A DNA stretch of 64,000 nt from Photobacterium sp. DA100. Its GTDB lineage: Bacteria; Pseudomonadota; Gammaproteobacteria; Enterobacterales; Vibrionaceae. Below, in pieces: positions 8,883-18,224 of the stretch (position 1 is the first letter of the stretch; every line of letters begins with the position of its first letter). Made by a program: the position numbers and the translations under genes. Below the pieces are notes generated by a model. The model was given only the letters and a program-made list of their open reading frames with translations. It searched no databases and was not told where the DNA came from. The stretch is taken from contig NZ_CP119424.1 in NCBI RefSeq assembly GCF_029223585.1, positions 1,984,001 through 2,048,000 of the forward strand. Reading direction: 5' to 3'.

Positions 8883-10292
8883 ATGGCGAAGAAAAAACTG
8901 GTCGCAGTAACGGCTTGCCCTACAGGTATTGCCCACACCTTTATGGCGGCAAAGAAGATTCAGAGCTGGGCTGAAAAGCAGGGCTATGACGTCAAAGTAG
9001 AAACGCAGGGCAGCGACGGGGTCAAAAACAAACTGACCGCTCACGACATTGCCAGCGCAGATGCCGTTGTATTGGCTGTCGATGTGCCAATCATGGATAT
9101 GGAACGTTTTGACAATGCCAACCCGTTGCAGGTACGCACCCAGGAGCTGATCAAGCATGTCGATGTCCTGCTGCCTGAAGCGATGAAACGCGAAAAAGAC
9201 AAGTCCACTTCAGGCGCTGTTCTTCCGGTTCAGGAAAAGCGTTCTGCCTACCAGGTCTTCATCGGTCATATCATGACCGGTATCAGCTACATGCTGCCGG
9301 TGGTGGTACTCGGTGGCCTGCTGATGGCAGTCGCCAAGATCACCGGTGAATTTGTTGATATCTCCGGTACCCCGGTAGAAACCCTAGACCGCCTTGGTTT
9401 CATGACCATCAAGTTCATGTACCCGATCTTCGCTGCCTACCTTGCCTACTCTATAGCCGGCAAGCCCGCGCTGATCCCGGCCTTTATCGGCGGAGTGATG
9501 AGCGATGAAGTCTACAAGCGCTTCTTCGGCATCGAGCACTGGGCACCATCGGGCTTCTTCGGTGCCATTGCCATCGGTTTCCTGATTGGTTACCTGGTCC
9601 GCTACCTCAACGATACCATCAAGGTAAAATCCGAACTGACCACCCTGAAAACCATGTTGCTGGTGCCGCTGATCAGTGGTGTCGTCATGGTGCTGACCAT
9701 GGAATACGTGATCAACCCGTTCTTCGGTGCGGTCAACATGGCCATGGTCAAGCTATTCACCGAAGCAGGTGATGCTGGCCGCGGAATCTACTCGATGGTC
9801 ATTGCTGCCGGTACCGCGTTTGACCTTGGTGGCCCAATCAACAAAGCGGCAGGCTCGGTCGCGCTCGGCCTCAACGGCATGGGGGAAAACTTCGACCTGG
9901 TTGCCCGCGAACTCGGTATCGTTATTCCGCCTATCGGGGTCGGTATCGCCGCCCTGCTAGACGGCAAATTCCGCCCGCGCGTCTTTAGCCGCGAAGAGCA
10001 AACTGTCGGAAAAACTTCGTTGATGCTCGGCCTTATCGGTATCTCGGAAGGGGCTATCCCGTTCATCCTGAAAAACCCGAAGATGATCCCGGTTATGATC
10101 CTCGGCTCGATTATCGGCACCCAACTGGCCGTCGTGCTCAATGTATGGCAGAGCCTGCCACTGCCAGCGGTATGGGGTTGGTTCCTATCCTCAGATCCGG
10201 TGAGCTACACCATCTCTGTCATTGCTGGCTCAAGCTTTATTGCTATCGCCCTGCTGCTGTGTACCAAGCCACAGCCTAAAGGTAGCCACTGA
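8883..10292 (+). CDS. PTS fructose-family EIIBC, glycosylglycerate (MngA-like) type
   Basis: 469 residues. IIB domain at ~1-105 with the phosphorylated Cys12 in ACPTGIAHTFMAA. IIC membrane domain from ~120 with several TM segments, the substrate-site block FDLGGPINKAAG and the GISEGAIPF motif of fructose-family IIC. The neighbouring GH38 enzyme is MngB-like, which points to mannosylglycerate or a related glycoside as substrate. Unlike E. coli MngA it lacks IIA, which is a separate gene at the operon's end. Start ATG 8883 after a weak GGAT. Confidence 0.88.
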   Translation: MAKKKLVAVTACPTGIAHTFMAAKKIQSWAEKQGYDVKVETQGSDGVKNKLTAHDIASADAVVLAVDVPIMDMERFDNANPLQVRTQELIKHVDVLLPEAMKREKDKSTSGAVLPVQEKRSAYQVFIGHIMTGISYMLPVVVLGGLLMAVAKITGEFVDISGTPVETLDRLGFMTIKFMYPIFAAYLAYSIAGKPALIPAFIGGVMSDEVYKRFFGIEHWAPSGFFGAIAIGFLIGYLVRYLNDTIKVKSELTTLKTMLLVPLISGVVMVLTMEYVINPFFGAVNMAMVKLFTEAGDAGRGIYSMVIAAGTAFDLGGPINKAAGSVALGLNGMGENFDLVARELGIVIPPIGVGIAALLDGKFRPRVFSREEQTVGKTSLMLGLIGISEGAIPFILKNPKMIPVMILGSIIGTQLAVVLNVWQSLPLPAVWGWFLSSDPVSYTISVIAGSSFIAIALLLCTKPQPKGSH

Positions 10293-10353
10293 CCGCAACA
10301 GACCATTTGAACCCGATTAGGCCAACCCTAACCCCGGCCAACCCCGAAAAATG

Positions 10354-10375
10354 AGGGGCAGTCGACACTGCCCCT
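10354..10375 (+). other. stem-loop between EIIBC and alpha-mannosidase
   Basis: AGGGGCAG-6-CTGCCCCT forms an 8-bp stem without a T run, in the 117-base gap between two operon genes. A structure like this usually protects or processes mRNA rather than terminating it, so expression of the two genes may differ. Confidence 0.5.
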
Positions 10376-10409
10376 GTAATACCGAATTTCTACGAGAAGA
10401 GAAGTCAGC

Positions 10410-13091
10410 ATGGCTAAAGTGCATGTCATTCCCCACACCCACTGGGACCGTGAGTGGTACTTCACCCAGCAGGACAGCGATGTTCTTGCAACCTACAACT
10501 TTACCAAGGTGATCGAGACACTGGAAAGCCAGTCGAGTTATAGCTGCTACCACCTTGACGGCCAGTCGGCCATTGTTGAAGACTACCTCAAGGTCATGCC
10601 GCACATGCGCGAGCGCATGGCGAAGCTGGTCAGCGACAAGCGGTTGTTTATCGGCCCTTGGTACACCCAGACCGATACCTTCAACGTTGCCGGCGAATCT
10701 ATCATCCGTAACCTCAAATACGGCATGCATGTCGCCGAGCAGCTCGGCCACAGCATGACGGTCGGCTACCTGCCGGATACCTTCGGCCACAATGCCCAGA
10801 TGCCGACTTTGTTCAAGGGCTGCGGTATCGACAACATCATCTTCTGGCGTGGGATTGACTACGACCAGCAGGTCGAGCGTTCCAACTTTTTCTGGCAGTC
10901 ACCGGGCGGCGACAGCATCATTGCCTACAACCTGGTCCACGGCTATGGCGCGGCGAAAAATATCGTGGCCGAACCTGCCCATCTCGACAACAAAATCTTC
11001 CCGATGGTCGAGAAAATCAAGGCCCTTGCCGGCCTCGACGAAGTCTTGATCCCATCCGGTGGCGATCAGGTCAATATCGACCCTAACTTGCCGGAGACCC
11101 TCGCCAAGGCCACCGAGCGCAGCAGCGCCGGCGATACCTATGTCATTTCCTCGATGGAAGACTACGTCGACTACCTGCGCCACAACAGCAGCGATTTCGA
11201 CACCTACCAGGGTGAGTTCAAGATCCCGCGCTATACCCGGATCCACAAAACTATCGGCTCGGTGCGCTACGACATCAAGAAGCTCAACTTCGAGATCGAG
11301 CAGTTCCTGCTGAAAAAACTCGAACTGGTCACCGCGATTGCCAAGGCGCACGGTATTACCGTGCATACCGAGCTCATTGATATCGCCTGGAAAAAAATCA
11401 TCGAATGCCATGCCCACGACAGCATGGGCGGCTGCAACAGCGATGCCACCAACGCCGATATCATGCACCGCCTCAAGCAGGCCGAGGAGATCTGCCACGG
11501 CCTGTACAACCTGATTGTCAAAGACATTGCCAGCCAGGTGTGCGATGAGGGTGAAATTATCGTCTTCAACAACCGGATCAAACCGCATTCCGGTATTGCC
11601 GATATCGTGGTGTTCAGCACCTTTGCCGATATTGCGCTGACACATAACGGCCAGCCGATAACGGCTGAGCTGGTCAAGCGCGACACGCTTGATGGCGGCA
11701 AAGTAATAGAAGTTACCAAAGACGGCGAGAAAGAAGTCCCGGTCCCGCCGTATTACCGTTTCGAGCTCAAAGCCAAACTCGATGATATCCCGGCTCTTGG
11801 CTATCTGACACTTCGGGTAGGCGAAGCAAGCACAATGAGCCAGGCACAGCCAGGCACTTCGGCACACATTGAAAATAGCCGCCTGCGGCTAACGCTGGAT
11901 AACGGTGAGCTGATCCTGACCGACAAGCAGAGCGGCCGGACCATCTCTGACCTCATCCAGTTTGAAAATCAGGCTGACGACGGCGACTCCTATGATTTCT
12001 CGCCACTGGAAGGCGATACCCCGCTGTACTCCCAGCCGCTGTCACTGCTTGGCACCCAGCACGGTGAATTGATCCAGCAAATGACCCTGCAAGGCCGGAT
12101 CTTGGTACCGCAAGATCTAGAAGACCGCCGCCAAGGCGATGCCAACAGCGAAATCGTGTTCAAGCTGACCTTCACCCTGCACCATGGCGAGCGCAATCTG
12201 CAGGTCGATATTGATACCGTCAACCACGTGAAGGACCACCGGGTACGTGTATTGATCAACAGTGATATCAATACCGACAGCTCTGTCAGTACCCTGCCGT
12301 TTGCCACGATTGAGCGGCCAATTGCGCCGGTGCTGTTCGGCGCAGAGGAAAACTGGCGCGAGCGCTTCCGCGAGTGCCCGGTCGATATCGAAACCACCGA
12401 GGGTGCTGTCGCGATAGCAAATGACGCTGACGATAAGCAAACCGACAGGGCATTGATTATCAACGGCCGAGGGATCAAGGAATACCAAATTCTCAAAACC
12501 AACCAATACGATCGCATCGCCCTGACCCTGTTCAAGGCGGTCGGCTACCTTGGCAAAGATGAGCTATTGTGGCGTCCGGGCCGCGCATCGGGGATCAACA
12601 ATACCGTGGTTCATACCCCAGATGCCCAGCTGCAGCAATCCATGCGCTTCAGCTTTGCCATCGCCATGGCCGAAAGTACATCGCACCAGGCGATCCGCGA
12701 GCTGGAAACCGAGTACCTCAACCAGCCGTTTAGCTACCAGCGCCAGCGCCTCAACAGCTTTGAAAACCGTCTCGAGCGCTTCCAGGTCCGCTTTGACGCT
12801 AAACCAATGAGCAAACAATTTAGCCTGCTCAATATCAAAGAAGAGCTGGAGCTGTCGAGCCTGTCGCACTCTTTCTACGAAAACAACGCGCTAGTCCTGC
12901 GCCTGTTCAACCCGACCGAACAAGCCATCACTTTGGATATGACCCAGTTCGACAACTATGCCGATGTCGCTATTGTCAACTACCGCGAGCAACTGATCGC
13001 CGGAGCCGAGCCGGTGGTTGCCCCGAACAATACCATCGACCTGCGTTTGCGCTGTACGGCTGCAACACCGTCTGATAAGGAAAATTGCTAA
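10410..13091 (+). CDS. mngB: GH38 alpha-mannosidase, MngB-like
   Basis: 893 residues, close to E. coli MngB (877), which cleaves 2-O-(6-phospho-mannosyl)-glycerate to mannose 6-phosphate and glycerate. GH38 zinc-site motif HTHWDREWY at 9-17. Asp123 in YLPDTFGHNAQMP aligns with the family nucleophile. HAHDSMGGCNSD supplies further zinc/substrate residues, and the C-terminal half holds the usual beta-sandwich domains. A purine-rich ribosome binding site (gagaagagaa) precedes ATG 10410. Its stop overlaps the next start (TAATG), so the phosphorylase is translationally coupled. Cytoplasmic: no signal peptide. Confidence 0.9.
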   Translation: MAKVHVIPHTHWDREWYFTQQDSDVLATYNFTKVIETLESQSSYSCYHLDGQSAIVEDYLKVMPHMRERMAKLVSDKRLFIGPWYTQTDTFNVAGESIIRNLKYGMHVAEQLGHSMTVGYLPDTFGHNAQMPTLFKGCGIDNIIFWRGIDYDQQVERSNFFWQSPGGDSIIAYNLVHGYGAAKNIVAEPAHLDNKIFPMVEKIKALAGLDEVLIPSGGDQVNIDPNLPETLAKATERSSAGDTYVISSMEDYVDYLRHNSSDFDTYQGEFKIPRYTRIHKTIGSVRYDIKKLNFEIEQFLLKKLELVTAIAKAHGITVHTELIDIAWKKIIECHAHDSMGGCNSDATNADIMHRLKQAEEICHGLYNLIVKDIASQVCDEGEIIVFNNRIKPHSGIADIVVFSTFADIALTHNGQPITAELVKRDTLDGGKVIEVTKDGEKEVPVPPYYRFELKAKLDDIPALGYLTLRVGEASTMSQAQPGTSAHIENSRLRLTLDNGELILTDKQSGRTISDLIQFENQADDGDSYDFSPLEGDTPLYSQPLSLLGTQHGELIQQMTLQGRILVPQDLEDRRQGDANSEIVFKLTFTLHHGERNLQVDIDTVNHVKDHRVRVLINSDINTDSSVSTLPFATIERPIAPVLFGAEENWRERFRECPVDIETTEGAVAIANDADDKQTDRALIINGRGIKEYQILKTNQYDRIALTLFKAVGYLGKDELLWRPGRASGINNTVVHTPDAQLQQSMRFSFAIAMAESTSHQAIRELETEYLNQPFSYQRQRLNSFENRLERFQVRFDAKPMSKQFSLLNIKEELELSSLSHSFYENNALVLRLFNPTEQAITLDMTQFDNYADVAIVNYREQLIAGAEPVVAPNNTIDLRLRCTAATPSDKENC

Positions 13092-14806
13092 TGTTTGCCC
13101 AAGCTATTACCCACAAAGTGGCCGATATTTACGGCCAAGAACAGGCGCCGCAGATCACCGAAGCGATTCTGGCGCTCATCGACAAATGGCAGGGCAAGGC
13201 ACCGGCCTACCCGGCGTGGGTCGACCAGACCACCAGCTACCTGATCACCTATGGCGACAGCATCAGCGAAAACGGCAAGCCGACACTGGCGACCCTGAAA
13301 ACCTTCGCCGATAAGTACCTCAAAGGGGCGATCAGCAATATCCATATCCTGCCGATGTTCCCGTATACCTCAGACGATGGCTTCAGTGTGGTTGACTACC
13401 GCAAGGTCGATCCCAACCTCGGTGACTGGGATGAACTCAATGCCCTGGCTGAGCACTTCAACCTGATGTACGACTGTGTGATCAACCATATCTCCAAGAG
13501 CAGTGATTGGTTCCAAGGCTACCTGGCAGGCGACGAGCGCTATCAGGGCTACTTCGTCGAATCAGACCCGAGCTTGGATTACAGCAGTGTCACCCGGCCG
13601 CGCGCTTTGCCGCTGCTGACGCCGTTTACCAAGGCCAACGGCGAGACGGCCCACGTCTGGACCACCTTCTCGGACGACCAGATTGATATCAACTTCGCCA
13701 ACCCGCAGATCTTGCTGGAGAGTATCGATATCCTGCTGATGTATGCGGCCAACGGCGGCCGCTCTATCCGCCTCGATGCAATTGGCTTTATCTGGAAAGT
13801 TTTGGGCACCAGCTGTATCCACCTGCCGCAGGCCCACGACATCATCAAGCTGTGGCGCCTGGTACTGGATATTGCCGCCAGCGGTACCTTGCTGATCACC
13901 GAGACCAACGTTCCCCACCCGGAAAACGTGGCTTATTTCGGCAATGGCGATGAAGCCCATATGGTCTACCAGTTCCCATTGCCGCCGCTGACCCTGCACG
14001 CCTTCCTCGCTGAAGACAGCTCGGTGTTGACCCAGTGGGCCGAAGGGCTGACCCGCGAGGCAATGGAGAACCTCAGCGCCGGACGCCAGACTACCTATTT
14101 CAACTTCCTCGCCAGCCACGACGGCATCGGGGTGCGCCCGACCGAGGGGATCCTGGACGATGCCGCTCGCCAGTTCATATGCAGCGAAGTCGAGCGCAAG
14201 GGCGGGCGGGTCAGCTACAAGGACAATGGTGACGGCACCCAGTCGCCTTACGAGCTCAATATCAACTACCTCAGCGCAATCACCGAGCCAAGCGATAACA
14301 GCCATGACAAAGCACGCAAGTTCCTGGCGGCGCAATCTCTACTGTTGTCTTTTATCGGTGTGCCGGCCATCTATTACCACAGCTTCCTCGGCAGTGAAAA
14401 TGACATCGCCGGGATGGAAGATTCCGGCATCAACCGCCGCATCAACCGCGAGAAATTCGGTCTTGGTAAGCTGGAAAGTGAAATGGATACTGAGGGCTCG
14501 TTGCGCCAGCAGGTTTACAGTGAAATGATCAAGCTATTGAACCTGCGCCAACAACATGCCGCATTTTCGCCACTGTCGGGACAGGCGGTACTGGATCTGG
14601 GCAAAGGGTTATTCGGCCTGATCCGGGGCGAAGGAGAAGAACGCATTACCTACATCCTCAACCTGACCAGCCAGCCGCAGCAAGTGTCTTTGGCACAAGG
14701 CGGGACGGATTTGATCAGTGGCCAAACCTTCGCACTGCAGTCAACATTAGCGCCATACCAGTTTATCTGGTTAGCGCCAAACTCAAATCAGCAGCATGGA
14801 CAATAA
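13091..14806 (+). CDS. GH13_18 glycoside phosphorylase (glucosylglycerate/sucrose phosphorylase type)
   Basis: 571 residues from ATG 13091, which overlaps the mannosidase stop. Catalytic residues of the family are visible: nucleophile Asp229 in SIRLDAIGF, acid/base Glu271 in LLITETNVPHPENV, and Asp344 in NFLASHDGIGVRP. Sucrose phosphorylases are nearer 490-500 residues. The longer size resembles YcjM-type glucosylglycerate phosphorylases, which fits the glycerate-glycoside context. If the substrate enters through the PTS it would arrive phosphorylated, so this enzyme may act on a 6-phosphoglycoside. Exact specificity cannot be read from sequence. Confidence 0.85.
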   Translation: MFAQAITHKVADIYGQEQAPQITEAILALIDKWQGKAPAYPAWVDQTTSYLITYGDSISENGKPTLATLKTFADKYLKGAISNIHILPMFPYTSDDGFSVVDYRKVDPNLGDWDELNALAEHFNLMYDCVINHISKSSDWFQGYLAGDERYQGYFVESDPSLDYSSVTRPRALPLLTPFTKANGETAHVWTTFSDDQIDINFANPQILLESIDILLMYAANGGRSIRLDAIGFIWKVLGTSCIHLPQAHDIIKLWRLVLDIAASGTLLITETNVPHPENVAYFGNGDEAHMVYQFPLPPLTLHAFLAEDSSVLTQWAEGLTREAMENLSAGRQTTYFNFLASHDGIGVRPTEGILDDAARQFICSEVERKGGRVSYKDNGDGTQSPYELNINYLSAITEPSDNSHDKARKFLAAQSLLLSFIGVPAIYYHSFLGSENDIAGMEDSGINRRINREKFGLGKLESEMDTEGSLRQQVYSEMIKLLNLRQQHAAFSPLSGQAVLDLGKGLFGLIRGEGEERITYILNLTSQPQQVSLAQGGTDLISGQTFALQSTLAPYQFIWLAPNSNQQHGQ

Positions 14807-14817
14807 GGAGTAAGATT

Positions 14818-15444
14818 ATGAAACTGGCCCAATTAACCTCACCGAACTTGATCATGCTCGATGCCGTTTTCGATGACCGTATTACCGCCATCGAAGCCCT
14901 GACCGACAAAATCGATCAGGCCGGTAAACTGACCGACCGCCAGGTGTTCCTTGATGCTGTACTCAAACGCGAAGAAGAAGGCCCGACGGCCCTCGGTGAG
15001 TACCTCGCCGTACCGCACGGCAAATCCGAAGCGGTCACCGAACCGGTATTTGCCTGCGCCTTTGTCAAGGACGAACTGCAATGGCAAGGCCTTGATGGCG
15101 ATGAGCCGGTAAACATGATTTTCCTGTTGGCCATCCCGCCAGCCGAAGCCGGTTCGACCCACATGGAGGTGCTAACCACCCTGACCTCATCGCTGGTCGA
15201 TGATGATTTCAGGGAGCAACTATTGGCCGCACGCAGCCAGGCTGAGGTCATGGCCCTGTTCGGTGCGGACGAGACTGAAAACAAAGAAATAACGTCAACA
15301 CAATCTCCGTCAAGCGATGCCGAGCCCATTGCCGCCGCTGCAATGCAGGAGGCCCAGCAGGAGGAGCCGCACAACAGCAAGGCCTACCCGTTGGTACTAT
15401 TGGTTGGCTGCGCCATCGTGTTCTTGTTGTTTGCAATGATGTAG
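14818..15444 (+). CDS. PTS fructose-family EIIA with C-terminal membrane anchor
   Basis: 208 residues; GGAG precedes ATG 14818. Residues ~1-150 are a fructose/mannitol-type IIA domain with phosphorylatable His67 in EYLAVPHGKSEAV. A Ser/Glu/Gln/Ala-rich linker (~155-188) follows. The protein then ends in 19 hydrophobic residues (190-208, YPLVLLVGCAIVFLLFAMM), with no room for more than one helix. Stand-alone IIA proteins are normally soluble, so this looks tail-anchored. It supplies the IIA missing from the EIIBC at 8883 and closes the operon. Confidence 0.88.
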   Translation: MKLAQLTSPNLIMLDAVFDDRITAIEALTDKIDQAGKLTDRQVFLDAVLKREEEGPTALGEYLAVPHGKSEAVTEPVFACAFVKDELQWQGLDGDEPVNMIFLLAIPPAEAGSTHMEVLTTLTSSLVDDDFREQLLAARSQAEVMALFGADETENKEITSTQSPSSDAEPIAAAAMQEAQQEEPHNSKAYPLVLLVGCAIVFLLFAMM

Positions 15445-15477
15445 GTTCTCCAGCACCCCCAAGTCCCTACCTATCAG

Positions 15478-15505
15478 ACAGGCTCTTCACCGAGCCTGTT
15501 TTTTT
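15478..15505 (+). terminator. rho-independent terminator of the glycosylglycerate operon
   Basis: ACAGGCTC-6-GAGCCTGT stem of 8 bp followed by seven T residues, 33 bases after the EIIA stop. Confidence 0.88.
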
Positions 15506-15604
15506 ACCAACAGTTAAAAGCTTATTATCAGCCCCTCTCGCCTATTGCCGCTTTTGCTGTCGCCCTATAAGCTTTACGGAGAAACCATAAAAAGGACTAG
15601 CCCC

Positions 15605-16129
15605 ATGGAAACGCTCACCATCGCCCAGCTCGGCAACCCTATCTTGCGCGAGCATGCCTCGCCGATTTCGGCCGGCCAATACCAATCGCTCGCGCCGTTC
15701 TTCAGTGCGCTACAGAAAAAGATGCAGGAACATGATGGTGTCGGTATCGCAGCGCCGCAAGTCAGCGAATCTATCCGCGCGTTTATCGTGGCGTCCCGCC
15801 CCAACCCTCGCTATCCCGATGCACCTCTGATGGCACCGACCTTGATGCTCAACCCGGAAATTACCTGGGCCAGCGATAGTATGGAAAAAGACTGGGAAGG
15901 GTGCTTGAGTATTCCGGGGATCCGCGCGCTGGTCAACCGCCATTCCCATATCGAAGTGCGGTATGACACCTTGGAGGGCAAGGAAGTCAAAACCCAGCTG
16001 GCGGGCTTTATTGCCCGGATTTTCCAGCACGAGCTGGATCACCTCAATGGCTTGGTCTTTCTCGACCGGGCCGACAAAGCCGATTACTACACCGAGGCCG
16101 AGTACTTAAAACAGATTGCCCAGGGCTAG
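15605..16129 (+). CDS. def: peptide deformylase
   Basis: 174 residues from ATG 15605, preceded by AAGGA; longer upstream frames lack this. All three metal-site motifs are intact: GVGIAAPQ (45-52), EGCLS with ligand Cys100, and HELDH (142-146). It removes the N-formyl group from nascent proteins in the cytoplasm. It is not next to fmt, so it is probably a second, stand-alone deformylase. The C-terminus is short and polar. Confidence 0.93.
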   Translation: METLTIAQLGNPILREHASPISAGQYQSLAPFFSALQKKMQEHDGVGIAAPQVSESIRAFIVASRPNPRYPDAPLMAPTLMLNPEITWASDSMEKDWEGCLSIPGIRALVNRHSHIEVRYDTLEGKEVKTQLAGFIARIFQHELDHLNGLVFLDRADKADYYTEAEYLKQIAQG

Positions 16130-16155
16130 ACAATGGCTAAGCCCCCAATAAGCGA

Positions 16156-16189
16156 CACCCGAGCGGCTCAATACTGAGCGGCTCGGGTG
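16156..16189. terminator. inverted repeat between convergent genes
   Basis: CACCCGAGC and GCTCGGGTG form a perfect 9-bp stem around an inner GCTCA/TGAGC hairpin. It lies between the ends of the deformylase gene and the minus-strand cytochrome gene. Neither side has a T run, so bidirectional termination is plausible but unproven. Confidence 0.45.
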
Positions 16190-16222
16190 CAGGAGTGATG
16201 AATACCCTATCAGCGCGTGCTG

Positions 16223-17725
16223 TTAAAAGCTTCCAAAGGCATCGTTTGCCCTATCTTCCAGACCACCGAATGGCCCTGAAGAACCATCATCACCATGCTC
16301 CAACCGACTTTCATTGATGATGTGCAAGCGGTAGCGAGCCGGAGCTTGTACCGAACTACCATCACTCAACGTTTTCAGGTACGCCACCAAGTCAGCCTCG
16401 TCTTGCGCTGAAAGCCCCAAGCCGCCAACCACACCCGGAGGCGGACGGTTGACACTGAACTCTGGCTCAGGCCAACAATTATTGGCTATCGCCGCTTCGG
16501 CGGTCTCAATGTGCGGCGCACAGGTCGATTTCACTCTAGCGGTATTGTAAAAGTGGATCAACTGCTCGAGGCTCTTGAACCAGCCATTGTGGGTATAGGC
16601 TTTCACAAAACCGGAGTGCGGACGTTTATCCACATTACGCAAGGTTGGTACTTTGTGCTTACCAAGGTTCAAGCCCAGCGGTAAGCCCAGGTTGGGGGCA
16701 ATCAGTTCTACCCCAATATCCGGCTCGGGATCATTGGGAATGTCATGGTTCCTCGGCACCCCAATATTAAAGAACTGATCGTTGGTATAGCGCTCGAATG
16801 GCCCTACCCCACCGGCATTGACCGGATCACTCTGGTGGCAGAAAACACAGTTGCCTCTCACCGGCCCCACATTGTAGAAAATATCGTGGCCACGGTTCTC
16901 TTGCGCGGTAAAGTCGTCTAGCGGGAATTGTCCATCTGCATCATTTCTCAATGCAATATCACGTTTGGAATCAAAGCGGTTATTATCTTTTGACATCTGC
17001 CAGGCAGAAAGCGCTATAGCAAAACGCGCGAACGTTTTATCTATCTGCCTTTTACCACACCTCAATTCAGAGCCCCAGGCATATTTGTATAGCTGTTCAC
17101 CCCAGATAGTCTCATCGCGAACCTGCTTACAAGCATCCTGTTTCGTCTCCAGCGCTTGCTCTACCGGGTTGATAAACGGACTGGCATGGGCCTGATCAGA
17201 CAACGGACCGATATACTTACGGTACATATCCTCGTATTCACTACCAATACCCGCAAAGGGATCAATATTGTGAAATGCTTCAATCAGGTTACCTTCAGCC
17301 CGTCCATTCCAGAATGCGCCACCGCAGGCAACATCACCGAGGAACGGGACCGTGCACACTTTAAAATTGCCCAAACCGACTATATCTCCCGCCTCGGTTC
17401 GAAACTGTACATACTGGTTTGTTGGCGGCCTTAAATTACCGACGCCTTCACCGTCGGAGCCAGTTACAGCGACATCCGTATTATTCGTCACCGAATCGCC
17501 ATTGGTTCCCCCCGCCGAGCCCGCATGGCACGTGGCACATGACATATTTTGGTTCAGCGAAATATTTTCAAAGAATAGCCGTTTACCCAACTCTTCCAGA
17601 TAAGTTAAATCATTGGCATACACATTACCGGAAAAGACACCGGCACTCATGATGCCGAAGAGAAGCGGGATAGATACCTTATCTACTCCCTTATTTTTAA
17701 ACCTAGCCGTGTGAATACTCATCAA
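16223..17725 (-). CDS. di-haem cytochrome c peroxidase/MauG-family protein
   Basis: 500 residues. A hydrophobic segment at ~18-36 followed by VYA looks like a Sec signal, placing the protein in the periplasm. Two c-type haem sites: CATCH (63-67) and CVFCH (293-297). Family blocks GAFWNGRAEG and NVDKRPHSGFVKAYTHNGWF are present, the latter near the distal ligand region. It is much longer than classical CcpA (~330 residues) and ends in a Ser/Gly-rich tail, so a MauG-like or other oxidase role is possible. Eight further Cys residues are present. It is monocistronic, with a long A+T-rich upstream region. Confidence 0.88.
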   Translation of the reverse strand: MMSIHTARFKNKGVDKVSIPLLFGIMSAGVFSGNVYANDLTYLEELGKRLFFENISLNQNMSCATCHAGSAGGTNGDSVTNNTDVAVTGSDGEGVGNLRPPTNQYVQFRTEAGDIVGLGNFKVCTVPFLGDVACGGAFWNGRAEGNLIEAFHNIDPFAGIGSEYEDMYRKYIGPLSDQAHASPFINPVEQALETKQDACKQVRDETIWGEQLYKYAWGSELRCGKRQIDKTFARFAIALSAWQMSKDNNRFDSKRDIALRNDADGQFPLDDFTAQENRGHDIFYNVGPVRGNCVFCHQSDPVNAGGVGPFERYTNDQFFNIGVPRNHDIPNDPEPDIGVELIAPNLGLPLGLNLGKHKVPTLRNVDKRPHSGFVKAYTHNGWFKSLEQLIHFYNTARVKSTCAPHIETAEAAIANNCWPEPEFSVNRPPPGVVGGLGLSAQDEADLVAYLKTLSDGSSVQAPARYRLHIINESRLEHGDDGSSGPFGGLEDRANDAFGSF

Positions 17726-18224
17726 TAAGCTCCAAATACTTATTTTTTTATAATTAAAAGCTACTGACTTTAATATAAAAAGTCAGTTTCCATTCAATTT
17801 AAAATGAAAAGTCTTATCTCTGGACATCAATAAGTTTTAATATCTCCTCAAAAAACATAATTAGTTAACCCACAAAAAGTGTAAGTAATTTTTTGCTGGA
17901 TTTATTTCTCAACAACAATAATTAACGAGTAAAACAACCACGCTAATAAACCATAACCAAGAATGTTCTCAAATTCTCATAGGAACTTTTAAGATTATTA
18001 GAATTGATTAACGGCACCTAGCCGAATTGCCAAGAATGAAAACTATAACTATTTCTTCTCTACAGTTAAAAACTAATATTCAAGACATAACAATAATAAT
18101 TATCGTTAGAATCAAGTTTGGGACATTAATCTTGACAACCCGCCTATACTTATACCCATACGCTAGGTTCTCTAACAAGGAAAGCGGCCTGTGACAGTTT
18201 TATTGCACAACAGGGAAGGTTGCC
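17726..18224. other. A+T-rich intergenic region between divergent genes
   Basis: About 500 bases of visibly A+T-rich DNA with runs of A and T and no coding frame I would defend. A TTGACA hexamer at 18132-18137 is followed by TATACT and TATACCC, but at spacings too short for a standard sigma-70 promoter. Regulation of both flanking genes presumably lies here. Confidence 0.5.

Noticed and set aside
10899..11867. 322-codon minus-strand frame
   Set aside because: Antisense to the GH38 mannosidase, which shows full family motifs across the same region.
18132..18160. TTGACA followed by TATACT as a strong promoter for the gene at 18225
   Set aside because: The spacer is 7 bases (13 to the next TATACC), too short for a normal sigma-70 promoter.
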